From Myxococcales bacterium (lineage in GTDB: Bacteria; Myxococcota_A; UBA9042; UBA3505), in assembly GCA_002728755.1 (NCBI GenBank), contig PBVT01000034.1:1-55294 (forward strand): a DNA stretch of 55,294 nucleotides. The letters are read 5' to 3'. The number at the start of each line of letters is the position of its first letter. The stretch's first letter is position 1. Positions 18,995 through 27,301 of this stretch are shown piece after piece. The notes beneath the pieces are model-generated. The model was not told where the DNA came from, did no database searches, and saw only the letters and a program-made list of their open reading frames with translations. The position numbers and the translations under genes were made by a program.

Positions 18995-20545
18995 TTAGCC
19001 GTTGCGACTGGCGAAGGCACTCGGGAAGCGGGCGAGGAAAGAGATGGCGTGGCGCAGCTCACGCTGGTCGACACATTCCCCGATCTTATGGGTGTTCTGC
19101 TCGATGCCTGGCCCAAAGCCGAACATGGCGGGGTGCTTAAAGCCGCCCGCATGTACCCAGTCCTTGGTCGGACCGACCTGTATCCCATTATCGTCTTCGG
19201 GCACCGGGAAGCCCACACCATCCGTAGAGAAGATCCATCGATCGACCCGCGGATTCTGTTGGAGCGTTCCGGGTTCGTTCGTTGCAGTTTCCGTGGGGAG
19301 ATTCGGACGCACGACACCTTCGTAGACATCCACCGCGGTCTGGATCGCGCGGTGGTCTTCGGGTGTGGCCCAACCCATGTAGATCTGGGCGTTGCCTGGC
19401 AGATACCCCCGCCAGGTGGGTTCCTCATATACCGGCACCGAGATCTGTACATCTAGACCGGCTTCACGCGCTGCTGACACCGCATCGAGGGCCTCCATAT
19501 CGGCGACGGCCTGGTCGGGTGTTTCGCCGACGGTCAGGCGACGGTCAAAGCGGACAGTAAACTTATCCGGTACAGCGCAATCACTGGGGGTCTCCAGCTG
19601 GGACCAGGAAGCCGTACGAGTACCATGACCTAAGAAGGGATCATCGAGAAACCCGTCTCGTGCGTCGTATCGCTTGGCGGCTTCCAGGACGATGGCCGAG
19701 CCAAATTCCAGGGGGTTCAATCCTTCCCAAGGCATGGAGCCATGGCAGGAGCGTCCGGTGACCACTAATTCGATCTGCATACGACCGCGTTGGCCGCGGT
19801 AGATGCCCAGAGCACCTTTTTGGGCGTCTCCGGTGCCTTCCGTCAGAATCACCACGTCGGGAACCAGCTCCTGGCCTGCGCCCGGGAGGACCTTACGCAT
19901 AAGGTACATGGGACCTGCACCATCGTTATCTTCTTCAGCGGTGGTCGCATAGGCGCGGATGATCACGCCTTTCAGCGCTCCTTCGGGGGCTAATTCCAGG
20001 GCGATCTTTGTTGCAATGATTTCGGCTATGACACCACTGAGTTGGTCCGCGGCACCACGCCCAAAGATCAGGTTTTCCCATTCTTCGTCGGGGGGAAGGT
20101 GGCCCAATTCTCGGCGTAGGAAATCCTTGTCGACCTTATTGGGGTCCACCATGCCGTCGTAGGCGTCGATACCGCCTCCGATCTTGTCGATCCACTGGCT
20201 GCGAAGGGCTTTTACAGTGTCGGTATGACCATCCATATAGACGACACGCTTTTCGCTTTCGGGAATACCATCGTCGGGATCTTGCACACTCCACACCAGA
20301 TTGCCGTATTCGTCGAAGCCGACATCGTCCGCCGAGCGGACCGCCTTATGCTCGATGATACAGCGCTTCATATACTCAAGTCGCGGTCCTTCATGGTTGC
20401 TCAACCCGCAGCTTGGATCTCCACCCGATTCCGGAGAACGGTCCACATAGTCCGCAGGAATCCGAATGGATTCACTCAGGATCTGACGTGCGAGTGGCAG
20501 GTATTTTTCGCTCAGTTCGGCGATACGGCTATCAAGTGTATTCAT
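18995..20545 (-). CDS. ygeY: YgeY-family M20 hydrolase
   Basis: A 516-residue M20-type metallohydrolase. I prefer the ATG at 20543-20545, with GGAG seven bases upstream, over a GTG 15 bases earlier. Motifs are YMDGHTDTV (metal His/Asp), GRGAADQLSG (bridging Asp), TTAEEDNDG (catalytic Glu) and SCHGSMPWEGLNP in the lid domain. These fit the YgeY family, which accompanies YgeW and the molybdenum hydroxylases, rather than ordinary peptidases. It probably hydrolyses a ring-opened purine intermediate or carbamoyl/acyl amino acid. The ygeW stop is 16 bases upstream, so the genes form one operon with carbamate kinase. Confidence 0.88.
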   Translation of the reverse strand: MNTLDSRIAELSEKYLPLARQILSESIRIPADYVDRSPESGGDPSCGLSNHEGPRLEYMKRCIIEHKAVRSADDVGFDEYGNLVWSVQDPDDGIPESEKRVVYMDGHTDTVKALRSQWIDKIGGGIDAYDGMVDPNKVDKDFLRRELGHLPPDEEWENLIFGRGAADQLSGVIAEIIATKIALELAPEGALKGVIIRAYATTAEEDNDGAGPMYLMRKVLPGAGQELVPDVVILTEGTGDAQKGALGIYRGQRGRMQIELVVTGRSCHGSMPWEGLNPLEFGSAIVLEAAKRYDARDGFLDDPFLGHGTRTASWSQLETPSDCAVPDKFTVRFDRRLTVGETPDQAVADMEALDAVSAAREAGLDVQISVPVYEEPTWRGYLPGNAQIYMGWATPEDHRAIQTAVDVYEGVVRPNLPTETATNEPGTLQQNPRVDRWIFSTDGVGFPVPEDDNGIQVGPTKDWVHAGGFKHPAMFGFGPGIEQNTHKIGECVDQRELRHAISFLARFPSAFASRNG

Positions 20546-20561
20546 ATTCAGCTCCGTCACT

Positions 20562-21704
20562 TCAGGGGCAGAAACCCCGAAGTCTCTGGGTCAGGTTGGG
20601 TACTTTTGCACAGGCCAGCATGGACATGATCACATAGACCTTCCAATTGGCTTCTCTTGCTACATTTACGCGGTGTTTTTCCATGATGGCTGGGCTGACC
20701 TCGTCGCCGATGTCAGCGGGCAGGCAGTGCATATATAATGCGTCACCACCGCGGGTTTTTGCCATCTTTTCTTCGTCGCAGATCCAGTCGGTGAATTGGG
20801 CGTTAAGGGATAGGCAACGGCCTTCAATTTCGCCCATGGCCTGCTGGTCTCCAGCACGGTTCGCCTGGACACGCTCCAGCATCAGATCGTAGGGGCCCCA
20901 GCTCTTGGGATATACGATATCTGCGTCTTCGAAAGCGGCGTCCATACTGTCGACTACGGTGAAGCTTCCCCCGGATTCGGCCGAGTTCTTCTTGGCTGCG
21001 TCCATGCAGTCGTCGATCAGCTGATAGCCAGGCGGGTGGGCCAGCCGGAGGTCGGCGCCATAGCGCGACAGCAACATAATGAGGCCCTGGGGGACCGACA
21101 GGGGTTTCGCGTAGGATGGCGAATACGCCCAGCTGACGGCGATCTTTTTACCCTGGATGCCCTCGGGAAAGTACTCTCGTAACCATAGGAGGTCGGCGAG
21201 AGTCTGGGTTGGATGGTCTACATCGCATTGAAGATTGACGATGGGTACCTGGCGGGAGTCGTTGGTCGCCTGTAGATAGTGGTCGATTCCCCCTTTCAGG
21301 TCCCGTATGAAGGCGTTTCCTTCTCCCAGGATGAGATCGTGGCGAATTCCCATCGCGTGGGCGTTCATTCCAAGCATGGCGCCCGTCTCCGCGGCGGTCT
21401 CGCCATGGGCCACCTGGGTGGACGATCCATCGACGATGACCGGTTGCATCCCAAGCCGTGATGCGGCCCCGGCCCAGGCGCTCTTGGTCCGCGTGGAGTT
21501 GTCGAAGAAGACCGCATAGGCCAACTCGTTTGGACAAAGGGGGGTCTTGACTCCCACCCGGTCTAAAGCCTGGAAGGCTGCCGCCACGGAGGTGAGGGCG
21601 TCGAGATCGGCGGTGCTCCAATCCTGGGTAGAGACCAGACTCCGGCTATAGAGCGCGTTGATGGTGTTGGTATGCAGGGATTCGAGCTGTGGTGGTATGC
21701 TCAT
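20562..21704 (-). CDS. ygeW: Knotted carbamoyltransferase YgeW
   Basis: A 380-residue carbamoyltransferase of the aspartate/ornithine transcarbamylase superfamily. Carbamoyl-phosphate motifs are FFDNSTRTKSAW and DVDHPTQTLADL; the second substrate loop region has MHCLPADIG. The long insertions and overall length match YgeW rather than anabolic OTC. The ATG overlaps the carbamate kinase stop (ATGA). In the pathway it would run in the phosphorolytic direction, turning a carbamoylated intermediate into carbamoyl phosphate for the kinase next door. The natural carbamoyl acceptor is not established. Confidence 0.9.
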   Translation of the reverse strand: MSIPPQLESLHTNTINALYSRSLVSTQDWSTADLDALTSVAAAFQALDRVGVKTPLCPNELAYAVFFDNSTRTKSAWAGAASRLGMQPVIVDGSSTQVAHGETAAETGAMLGMNAHAMGIRHDLILGEGNAFIRDLKGGIDHYLQATNDSRQVPIVNLQCDVDHPTQTLADLLWLREYFPEGIQGKKIAVSWAYSPSYAKPLSVPQGLIMLLSRYGADLRLAHPPGYQLIDDCMDAAKKNSAESGGSFTVVDSMDAAFEDADIVYPKSWGPYDLMLERVQANRAGDQQAMGEIEGRCLSLNAQFTDWICDEEKMAKTRGGDALYMHCLPADIGDEVSPAIMEKHRVNVAREANWKVYVIMSMLACAKVPNLTQRLRGFCP

Positions 21705-22732
21705 GATCGTTCCTTTTGTATACGAGTACCTGTCGTTCGTTGCAGAGCACCCACGAGATCCTCTGGTTTACAGACGATCACCTCACCAGGGTTTCGATTG
21801 CAGAAATAGACTGCTGCTTCCATCTTTGGGCGCATACTTCCCGGTGGGAAGTGACCCTCTCGTGCGAGGGCTCGCACTTCTTCTACATCCATCTCTGGAA
21901 TGCGAACGGGTTGGTCCGTTAGAAAATCTTTATAGACCGCATCGACTCCAGTGGTGATGACGAACCGTTTTGCGTTGAGCTCAACCGCGAGAAGTGTGCT
22001 GGTACGGTCCTTGTCGATGACCGCTTCCATGCCGTCGATATCGCCGTCTGGTCTACGAACAACGGGGATTCCACCACCGCCGCAGCAGATCACGACTACC
22101 CCCTGTTCAACCAGAGACTCAATGATGTCGATCTGGACGATCCGTTTCGGGGAGGGGGAGGGAACCACCCTTCGATATCCCCGGTTGGAGTCATTGATCA
22201 TCTGCCAGCCACGCTCCGCTTCCAGCCGCTCGACTTGTTCTTTGGTATAGAACCTCCCGATAGGTTTGGTGGGTTCTTCAAAGGCGTGGTCTTGGGCGCT
22301 GACCTCTACCTCGGTGATCACTGTGGCCACTTTCTTCATCAGGCCACGGCGACGAAGTTCTTCGCGCAAGGCGCGTTGGATCATATAGCCTATAGAGCCT
22401 TGCGTGTCGGCGACTAGAGAATCCAGGGGTACCTCGTGAATTCGATCACGGCTCAGTTCGGAGCGCAGCTGTAGGAACCCCACCTGTGGGCCGTTGCCGT
22501 GTACGACGACAAGATTTTCGCCTTGCTCGATCAGATCGACCACGGGGCTCAAGGCCTGTGCGGTCACATCAAACTGATTGGCGACTGTCGGTGGGCGTGA
22601 GGCGTCGAGAAGGGAATGTCCCCCCATAGCCAACACCGTAAGATTCTTAAGCTCCGGCACCGTGATTCCTATCCGATTAACGAGTTGTCCATCGCACATA
22701 CTGTGTTGCTGTCTCTCGTCCGTCAAGATCAC
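21701..22732 (-). CDS. arcC: Carbamate kinase
   Basis: A carbamate kinase of about 330-343 residues that would make ATP from carbamoyl phosphate and ADP. Motifs are VVHGNGPQVG, GSIGYMIQRAL, GRGYRRVVPSP, CCGGGGIPVV, DGMEAVIDKD and GSMRPKMEAA. Two starts are possible: GTG at 22732 or ATG at 22699; the latter gives a more usual N-terminus, and neither has a strong ribosome site. The usual N-terminal GGNAL motif, whose Asn contacts the substrate, reads MGGHSLL here, an Asn to His change. The stop overlaps the ygeW start, giving an arcC-ygeW-ygeY operon. Confidence 0.9.
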   Translation of the reverse strand: MILTDERQQHSMCDGQLVNRIGITVPELKNLTVLAMGGHSLLDASRPPTVANQFDVTAQALSPVVDLIEQGENLVVVHGNGPQVGFLQLRSELSRDRIHEVPLDSLVADTQGSIGYMIQRALREELRRRGLMKKVATVITEVEVSAQDHAFEEPTKPIGRFYTKEQVERLEAERGWQMINDSNRGYRRVVPSPSPKRIVQIDIIESLVEQGVVVICCGGGGIPVVRRPDGDIDGMEAVIDKDRTSTLLAVELNAKRFVITTGVDAVYKDFLTDQPVRIPEMDVEEVRALAREGHFPPGSMRPKMEAAVYFCNRNPGEVIVCKPEDLVGALQRTTGTRIQKERS

Positions 22733-22783
22733 AAATTAGCCTGGGGAGAGTGTAGAACTCTGCGGCCATCCGTGGTGTGCAGC

Positions 22784-23320
22784 CTAGTCGTGGGCAGGTT
22801 CCGCAAAGTGGACCTGCGTCACCGTGGCCCCTTGTGCCTCCATGAAGCGGAGAAGATCGTTCGAGGTCAAGCGGAGTGTCGCCATATTATGTAGCGGATG
22901 GGCGTTAACCTGATCGTATTGAAGAATGTCCTGGTCGAGGAGCACGTTTACATCCTCCGCGGACTCGTTCATCAGCGCGAAGGGGGTAACAGCCCCGGCC
23001 TGTACACCTAGCATCTCTTGTAGGTGATCTACATTCGCAAAGCGGAGTCCCCGGGGCTCTCCAACGGCGTTGCCCAGCTCTCGTAGGCGTACGACCTTAT
23101 GTTCCAGGGCGACAATAAGCCAAAACCGTTCCTTTTTTCGATCGCATAAGAAGAGGTTCTTGAGGTGGGCGCCGGCCCATTCCCCCCGAACGGCTTTGGC
23201 TTCTTCTACGGTAAAGACGGCTGTGTGGTGATCGATAGTGAATTCGATCGCCAATTCGTCGAGCACGATCGCTATGCGGTCTTCGCACGCCTTTCGTTCG
23301 ACTTCATTCATCACTGTCAT
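22784..23320 (-). CDS. YbaK/ProXp-ala-like aminoacyl-tRNA deacylase
   Basis: A 178-residue YbaK-family protein resembling free-standing prolyl-tRNA editing domains (ProXp-ala, PrdX). Motifs are the early HHTAVFTVEEA, GAHLKNLFLCD containing the catalytic-type Lys, and GAVTPFALMN. The family hydrolyses mischarged Ala-tRNAPro. It lies 51 bases upstream of carbamate kinase on the same strand and may lead that operon, although it has no obvious purine role. An ATG nine bases downstream is an alternative start. Confidence 0.82.
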   Translation of the reverse strand: MTVMNEVERKACEDRIAIVLDELAIEFTIDHHTAVFTVEEAKAVRGEWAGAHLKNLFLCDRKKERFWLIVALEHKVVRLRELGNAVGEPRGLRFANVDHLQEMLGVQAGAVTPFALMNESAEDVNVLLDQDILQYDQVNAHPLHNMATLRLTSNDLLRFMEAQGATVTQVHFAEPAHD

Positions 23321-23472
23321 AATTGAATCCCCCGACTCCCCGAGATCTCGGACCTTATGGTATTCCGCCAGGGTTGTCGCGGTGAATCTCGAAGATCAAA
23401 TAATACCTGTCGGAATCGCCAAGTTGGTAAGGAGTTGGTACATACCATATGGTGTATTTGGGGGGACTGGTG

Positions 23473-24672
23473 ATGAAAGGTGGATTCGGGGCATTGCTGT
23501 TTTTTCTCGGGTTGACTCTCGGCTGCGGCGGCGATGGGGACAGGGTGGATCTGACGGGTACGGAACCGGGCGACGTTACGACGGATACAAGCCAGGATAT
23601 AGGTGCACCGGACGCAAAAATATCATCGGTCAGCCTTACCCATCTGGGCACGACCGAGATGGTGCAGGGGACCCATCGGCCTGAGATCTTCACTACAGCA
23701 CAGGGTGCTCTTCTCTTAGCGGTAGTGCACCCCGATGGCCCATCCATGACCGAGGGCAGCATCAAGCATAAGGCCTACCATTTAAACGCCGATTTGGAGA
23801 TACAGGGGGAGGGCTTTGCCCTGACCACCTATACGGAGGCCTATGGTGATCCCGCGGATCATCGCGTTCTTCTTGTGGACGACGAGATTGTGGTTGTGTA
23901 CCAGGCGATCGTTCTGGACCCAAACGCAGGGCCAGCTGGCGGTGGTCCGGCCGAAAACAACGCCATCAGCCAGTCCTTGATGCTTGCACGCTTTAGTCAC
24001 GACGGTACCGAGCTCTTCCGGGGGGCGATCGTAGACAACATCACGGACTTTGAAGAAGACAACTTCCCGGATCATTGCATGGCCTGGGATGGCGCATCGC
24101 TAATCGTAAGCACCGGCTCTAAGGATAGCGCGAAGGTCCGAGTCGTCGATCGGGAAGGAAATATCGAAAGCACCCATTCCATTTCCATAGGACCGGACAG
24201 CATTGGTGCGAATATTGGAAATAGTCTGTTCTGGAAGGAGGGTGGTCTTCATATCGCTTCCGGAGGCCTCATGGGCCCGGGAGTCGAGTCGGTGCCACTC
24301 ATCTTTGGTGAACTGTCGAGTACGTTTGGTCTGACGATCCTGGACACCCATTATCCTGATGGTGAGGACGCGATCTTTCCTACGGGTACGCTCGTACATG
24401 GTGGCGTCACGTACATAGCCTATTCGGCCCACGCGATTGGTTCGTCTCCGGATATCCAGATCGATCCCTATGAACCGCGCCTGGCGGCCTTTGATGGGGA
24501 CTGGAACCTACTGCTGGACACGAAGATCAGCACCGAGGCTGGAGCCGGCCATGTGCATCCGACTGTGGCCGTGATAGAGGATACGCTCTACTATGCCTGG
24601 AGTCGTAAGGACCCCGCTGGTGGGCCGGCCCCCCAGGTCTTAATCGAGCGATATACGATCGATACCGACTAG
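23473..24672 (+). CDS. Lipoprotein of unknown function, possible beta-propeller
   Basis: A 399-residue exported lipoprotein. I choose the ATG at 23473, with a GGGGGG ribosome site and a signal peptide ending LTLGC; a frame starting 24 bases earlier adds residues before the signal. After an acidic linker the body alternates short beta-like strands with repeating themes such as LVDDEIVVVYQ, MLARFSHDG, WDGASLIVSTG and TPVLVHGGVTYIAYS-like segments. This suggests a sialidase- or WD-type beta-propeller, judged by eye only. No catalytic motif was recognised. It is divergent from the ProXp-ala gene and converges on the fibre cluster 35 bases away. Confidence 0.7.
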   Translation: MKGGFGALLFFLGLTLGCGGDGDRVDLTGTEPGDVTTDTSQDIGAPDAKISSVSLTHLGTTEMVQGTHRPEIFTTAQGALLLAVVHPDGPSMTEGSIKHKAYHLNADLEIQGEGFALTTYTEAYGDPADHRVLLVDDEIVVVYQAIVLDPNAGPAGGGPAENNAISQSLMLARFSHDGTELFRGAIVDNITDFEEDNFPDHCMAWDGASLIVSTGSKDSAKVRVVDREGNIESTHSISIGPDSIGANIGNSLFWKEGGLHIASGGLMGPGVESVPLIFGELSSTFGLTILDTHYPDGEDAIFPTGTLVHGGVTYIAYSAHAIGSSPDIQIDPYEPRLAAFDGDWNLLLDTKISTEAGAGHVHPTVAVIEDTLYYAWSRKDPAGGPAPQVLIERYTIDTD

Positions 24673-24707
24673 GGCCGAACGGTTCGAAAGCGTTTCGTGG
24701 ACGCCCC

Positions 24708-26270
24708 TTAGAGTTTCATGATGAATGCGAGGGTGTAGAAGAGTGGGCGGTTGTCGATGGAACCACCCCCAGGCGTAGTTGTGCCGCTGAAGGAGTGGCT
24801 ATGCCCTCCGACGAAATTGGGGCTTGGGTTGTTGCAAGCGCCACAGCCAGAAGGGCCAACGGAGCTGGTCCCTCCACTGAAAGTGTGGGTATGGCTGATA
24901 TCCAATACATTCGCGCCACCGGTTGCGCCTGGCGGGTTGGCTACGGCCGGCACGGATTGAATGAATCGGCCCAACAAGTCTGGTGTGCCATTGGTGCCGT
25001 CGCATAGAGCCCACCCGTCGGGAATATCGGTCGCTAGCCCCGACCACATGGCGATCATGCCAGTGGGAATACCCGCCGCGTCGATGGATGCCTCGAGTGT
25101 GAGAACGTCGTTCTGTCGTGCGGCTGTTTCTGCGTCGATATTCGCCTGAAGATCGGTATCACCCGCAGCCCTGTTGGTGATTTCAAGGTTGATATTCGTT
25201 TGTAGGCCGTTATCACCCGCGACTCGATTGGCGATCTCCACGTCCAGGTTGGCCTGGGCCTGGTCGTCGCCCACCGTTCGATTCGCGCTCTCCGTATCAA
25301 GATTCGTCTGTAGAGTCGTATCGGCTGCGGCGCGGTTCGCGGTTTCGGTGTTAAGATTTATTTGTAGCGTGTCATCGGCTGCCCCACGGAGTGCTGCTTC
25401 TGCGTCCAGATTGGTCTGCACGGCCGTATCGCCTGTTACCCGAGCGTTGGTCTCGTTGGTGAGATCGTTCTGGAGGGTGTTCAGATTATTTTGCAGATTC
25501 GCGAGGGTGTTTTGTGCCAGCCCGATACTGGTCTGTAGAGAGGCGATCCCATTTTCGAGGTTCGTGATGTCTTCTTGCAGAGGAGACAAACTCTCTTCGG
25601 AGGCAAAGCCATTATCCGCCACGAAGGCATCGACCTCTTCTGCGCTGAGCTGGGTGTCTACGTCGTCGGCACAAGCCCAGGCGCTGCCATTCCATTTGAG
25701 TAATTGGCCCGTCGTGCAGGTCGTAAGTCCCGCCAGGGAGTCGCTGTCCCCTGGAAGAAAGCCAAGATCCGAGAGGGTGGTCTCCAATTCGGATTCGGTC
25801 AGAAACGCGTCTGTGTCGGTGAATTGCACGAAGTTCTCGACACCAAGGCCCGCAAAACTCACCGCGTTCTCGGATTCAATGGCCTGATCGGCGATGGCGG
25901 CGCGAAGAGCGAAAGGAACCGATACGAGACTTTGACGTGGCGCCATCGGAGTCTGTTCATTTACTTGTATTTCCAGCCATCGTTCGCCGGAGAGAGCCTC
26001 TGCGCTGAGGGGCTCAAAAACGCCCAACTCCAGCCGGAACATACCATTGACGACGTCCACGGCCGGATGGGTTTCGGACCAGAGCAGAGTCCCATCGGTC
26101 ATCGAATCATAGAGCGCAAACTGGAAGGAGTATGGCGTCGCACAACCCTGGCAGTCGATGGGCGTTCCTACCACATCGGTGAGATAGCCCTGGTACTCAA
26201 GGCGCGCCGGTACGTCGGCAAAAGCCGTCGAAGCAAGAAAGCAGAAGAGGAACAATATCCCGAGTCGCAT
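24708..26270 (-). CDS. Secreted fibre-like protein 1: coiled-coil repeats and tail-collar tip
   Basis: A 520-residue protein with a Sec signal peptide ending AFA. Residues about 20-120 are the shared module of this locus (LEYQGYLTD, PIDCQGCATPY, WLEIQVN, SVPFALRA). A linker with LTESEL and LKWNGSAWAC follows. Next come seven 18-residue repeats (pattern E-x3-R-x5-LQ-x3-D), predicted to form a long trimeric coiled coil. The C-terminus has IPDGWALCDGTNGTPDL and LLGRFI, the phage tail-collar fold, then a His/Gly-rich tip and a terminal FIMKL. It is probably a trimeric surface fibre or adhesin. It is the first of four paralogues and is not part of a visible prophage. Confidence 0.8.
   Translation of the reverse strand: MRLGILFLFCFLASTAFADVPARLEYQGYLTDVVGTPIDCQGCATPYSFQFALYDSMTDGTLLWSETHPAVDVVNGMFRLELGVFEPLSAEALSGERWLEIQVNEQTPMAPRQSLVSVPFALRAAIADQAIESENAVSFAGLGVENFVQFTDTDAFLTESELETTLSDLGFLPGDSDSLAGLTTCTTGQLLKWNGSAWACADDVDTQLSAEEVDAFVADNGFASEESLSPLQEDITNLENGIASLQTSIGLAQNTLANLQNNLNTLQNDLTNETNARVTGDTAVQTNLDAEAALRGAADDTLQINLNTETANRAAADTTLQTNLDTESANRTVGDDQAQANLDVEIANRVAGDNGLQTNINLEITNRAAGDTDLQANIDAETAARQNDVLTLEASIDAAGIPTGMIAMWSGLATDIPDGWALCDGTNGTPDLLGRFIQSVPAVANPPGATGGANVLDISHTHTFSGGTSSVGPSGCGACNNPSPNFVGGHSHSFSGTTTPGGGSIDNRPLFYTLAFIMKL
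25077..25454 (-). repeat. Seven 54-bp (18-residue) coiled-coil repeats
   Basis: Seven in-frame 18-residue units, for example ETANRAAADTTLQTNLDT. Leu/Ile and Asn/Asp positions recur every 18 residues while the DNA has diverged, so the periodicity is kept by protein structure. Confidence 0.85.
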
Positions 26271-26312
26271 TCGGTTCTCCTTAGAGCGAGTGCCAGGTAT
26301 AAGCGTAGGTGT

Positions 26313-27197
26313 CTAGGGTGCGTTCAAACAGGCTGATTCACTGGTGAAAGTTTCCCAGGAAGGCGGTTGGGCGCAGAGGTGTTGGTACTTACAACATTTT
26401 CCAGTTTGGGGATCTTTCGCCCACCAGTTGGCGCTCGAGGGGCAGCCAAACTCATTATCCAATGGCAGTGGGCAGGTCCCTTCCTGGCAGGGCGCCGTGC
26501 CACATACCCAGAAACCTTCCGTGCTACATGCGCAGATGTTGCAGCCATCCCCGGCGGGCATGCTGTCTCCGGGCGTGCATTCTGTGGAACAGTTCTCTTC
26601 GGTACAGGCCCAGCTCCCGTCGTTGGTGCAGGTGCAGGTGTTGCAGCCGTCTCCTGCGTCCTGGGTAGCGCCTGGTGTACAGGTTTCGGAACAGTCCATA
26701 GCTGTGCACGCCCAGCTCCCGTCCAGCATACAGGTACAGGTGTTGCAACCGTCACCAGCGGGTTGGGTCGCTCCTGGAGAGCATGTCTCGGAACATACTT
26801 CCTCTGTGCAGGCCCAGCTCCCATTGCTGGTACAGGTACATGTATTGCAGCCATCACCGGCTGGTTTGGTATCCCCGGGGGAACACGTCTCGGAGCAGTT
26901 CATATCGGTACAAGCCCAGCTCCCGTCGTTGGTGCAGGTGCAGGTATTGCAGCCATCTCCCGCGGGTTGCGTCGATCCCGGTGTACATGTCTGTGAACAC
27001 GGATTTTGGGAGCAGGCCCACTCCCAGACCCCCGTGTAGATACAATTGCATGTGTTGCAGCCATCACCTGCGGGCATTTGTTGTCCTTCCTGGCAGACGC
27101 CCGGAGAATCTCCTTCGTTCGCGCAACCCATAAGGGTTATACCCAGAATCAGGACCAGCCAGCCGATGGGTTTATGGACGAAGTTTGTGCCCGTCAT
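26313..27197 (-). CDS. Lipoprotein with six pacifastin/VWC-like Cys-rich repeats
   Basis: A 294-residue lipoprotein. The ATG at 27195-27197 gives a signal peptide ending TLMGC; an upstream extension of 36 residues is not signal-like. Six tandem units of about 34 residues follow, with the core PAGDGCNTCTC, GSWACT and a closing Cys. The spacing resembles the small disulfide-knotted pacifastin inhibitor or a VWC domain. The tail (NWWAKDPQTGKCCKY ... ESAC) loosely recalls a Kunitz-type segment. A surface protease inhibitor or a protein-binding domain is possible, but inhibitory residues cannot be judged. It sits between fibre paralogues 1 and 2 on the same strand. Confidence 0.75.
   Translation of the reverse strand: MTGTNFVHKPIGWLVLILGITLMGCANEGDSPGVCQEGQQMPAGDGCNTCNCIYTGVWEWACSQNPCSQTCTPGSTQPAGDGCNTCTCTNDGSWACTDMNCSETCSPGDTKPAGDGCNTCTCTSNGSWACTEEVCSETCSPGATQPAGDGCNTCTCMLDGSWACTAMDCSETCTPGATQDAGDGCNTCTCTNDGSWACTEENCSTECTPGDSMPAGDGCNICACSTEGFWVCGTAPCQEGTCPLPLDNEFGCPSSANWWAKDPQTGKCCKYQHLCAQPPSWETFTSESACLNAP
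26487..27078 (-). repeat. 102-bp tandem repeats encoding CNTCTC modules
   Basis: The DNA around the PAGDGC codons recurs at steps of about 102 bases (for example near 26748, 26850 and 26952). The first and last units are diverged; the four middle ones are close copies, which points to recent duplication within the gene. Confidence 0.85.
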
Positions 27198-27301
27198 ATT
27201 GATGTCTCTCCCCCGATGCTTCGGGCACCACCCAACACGATGCCACGTTCGTAGAGTGCCAGACTCTTCTCCGAAATGCACCTGCCAGCGATTCGATCTC
27301 G

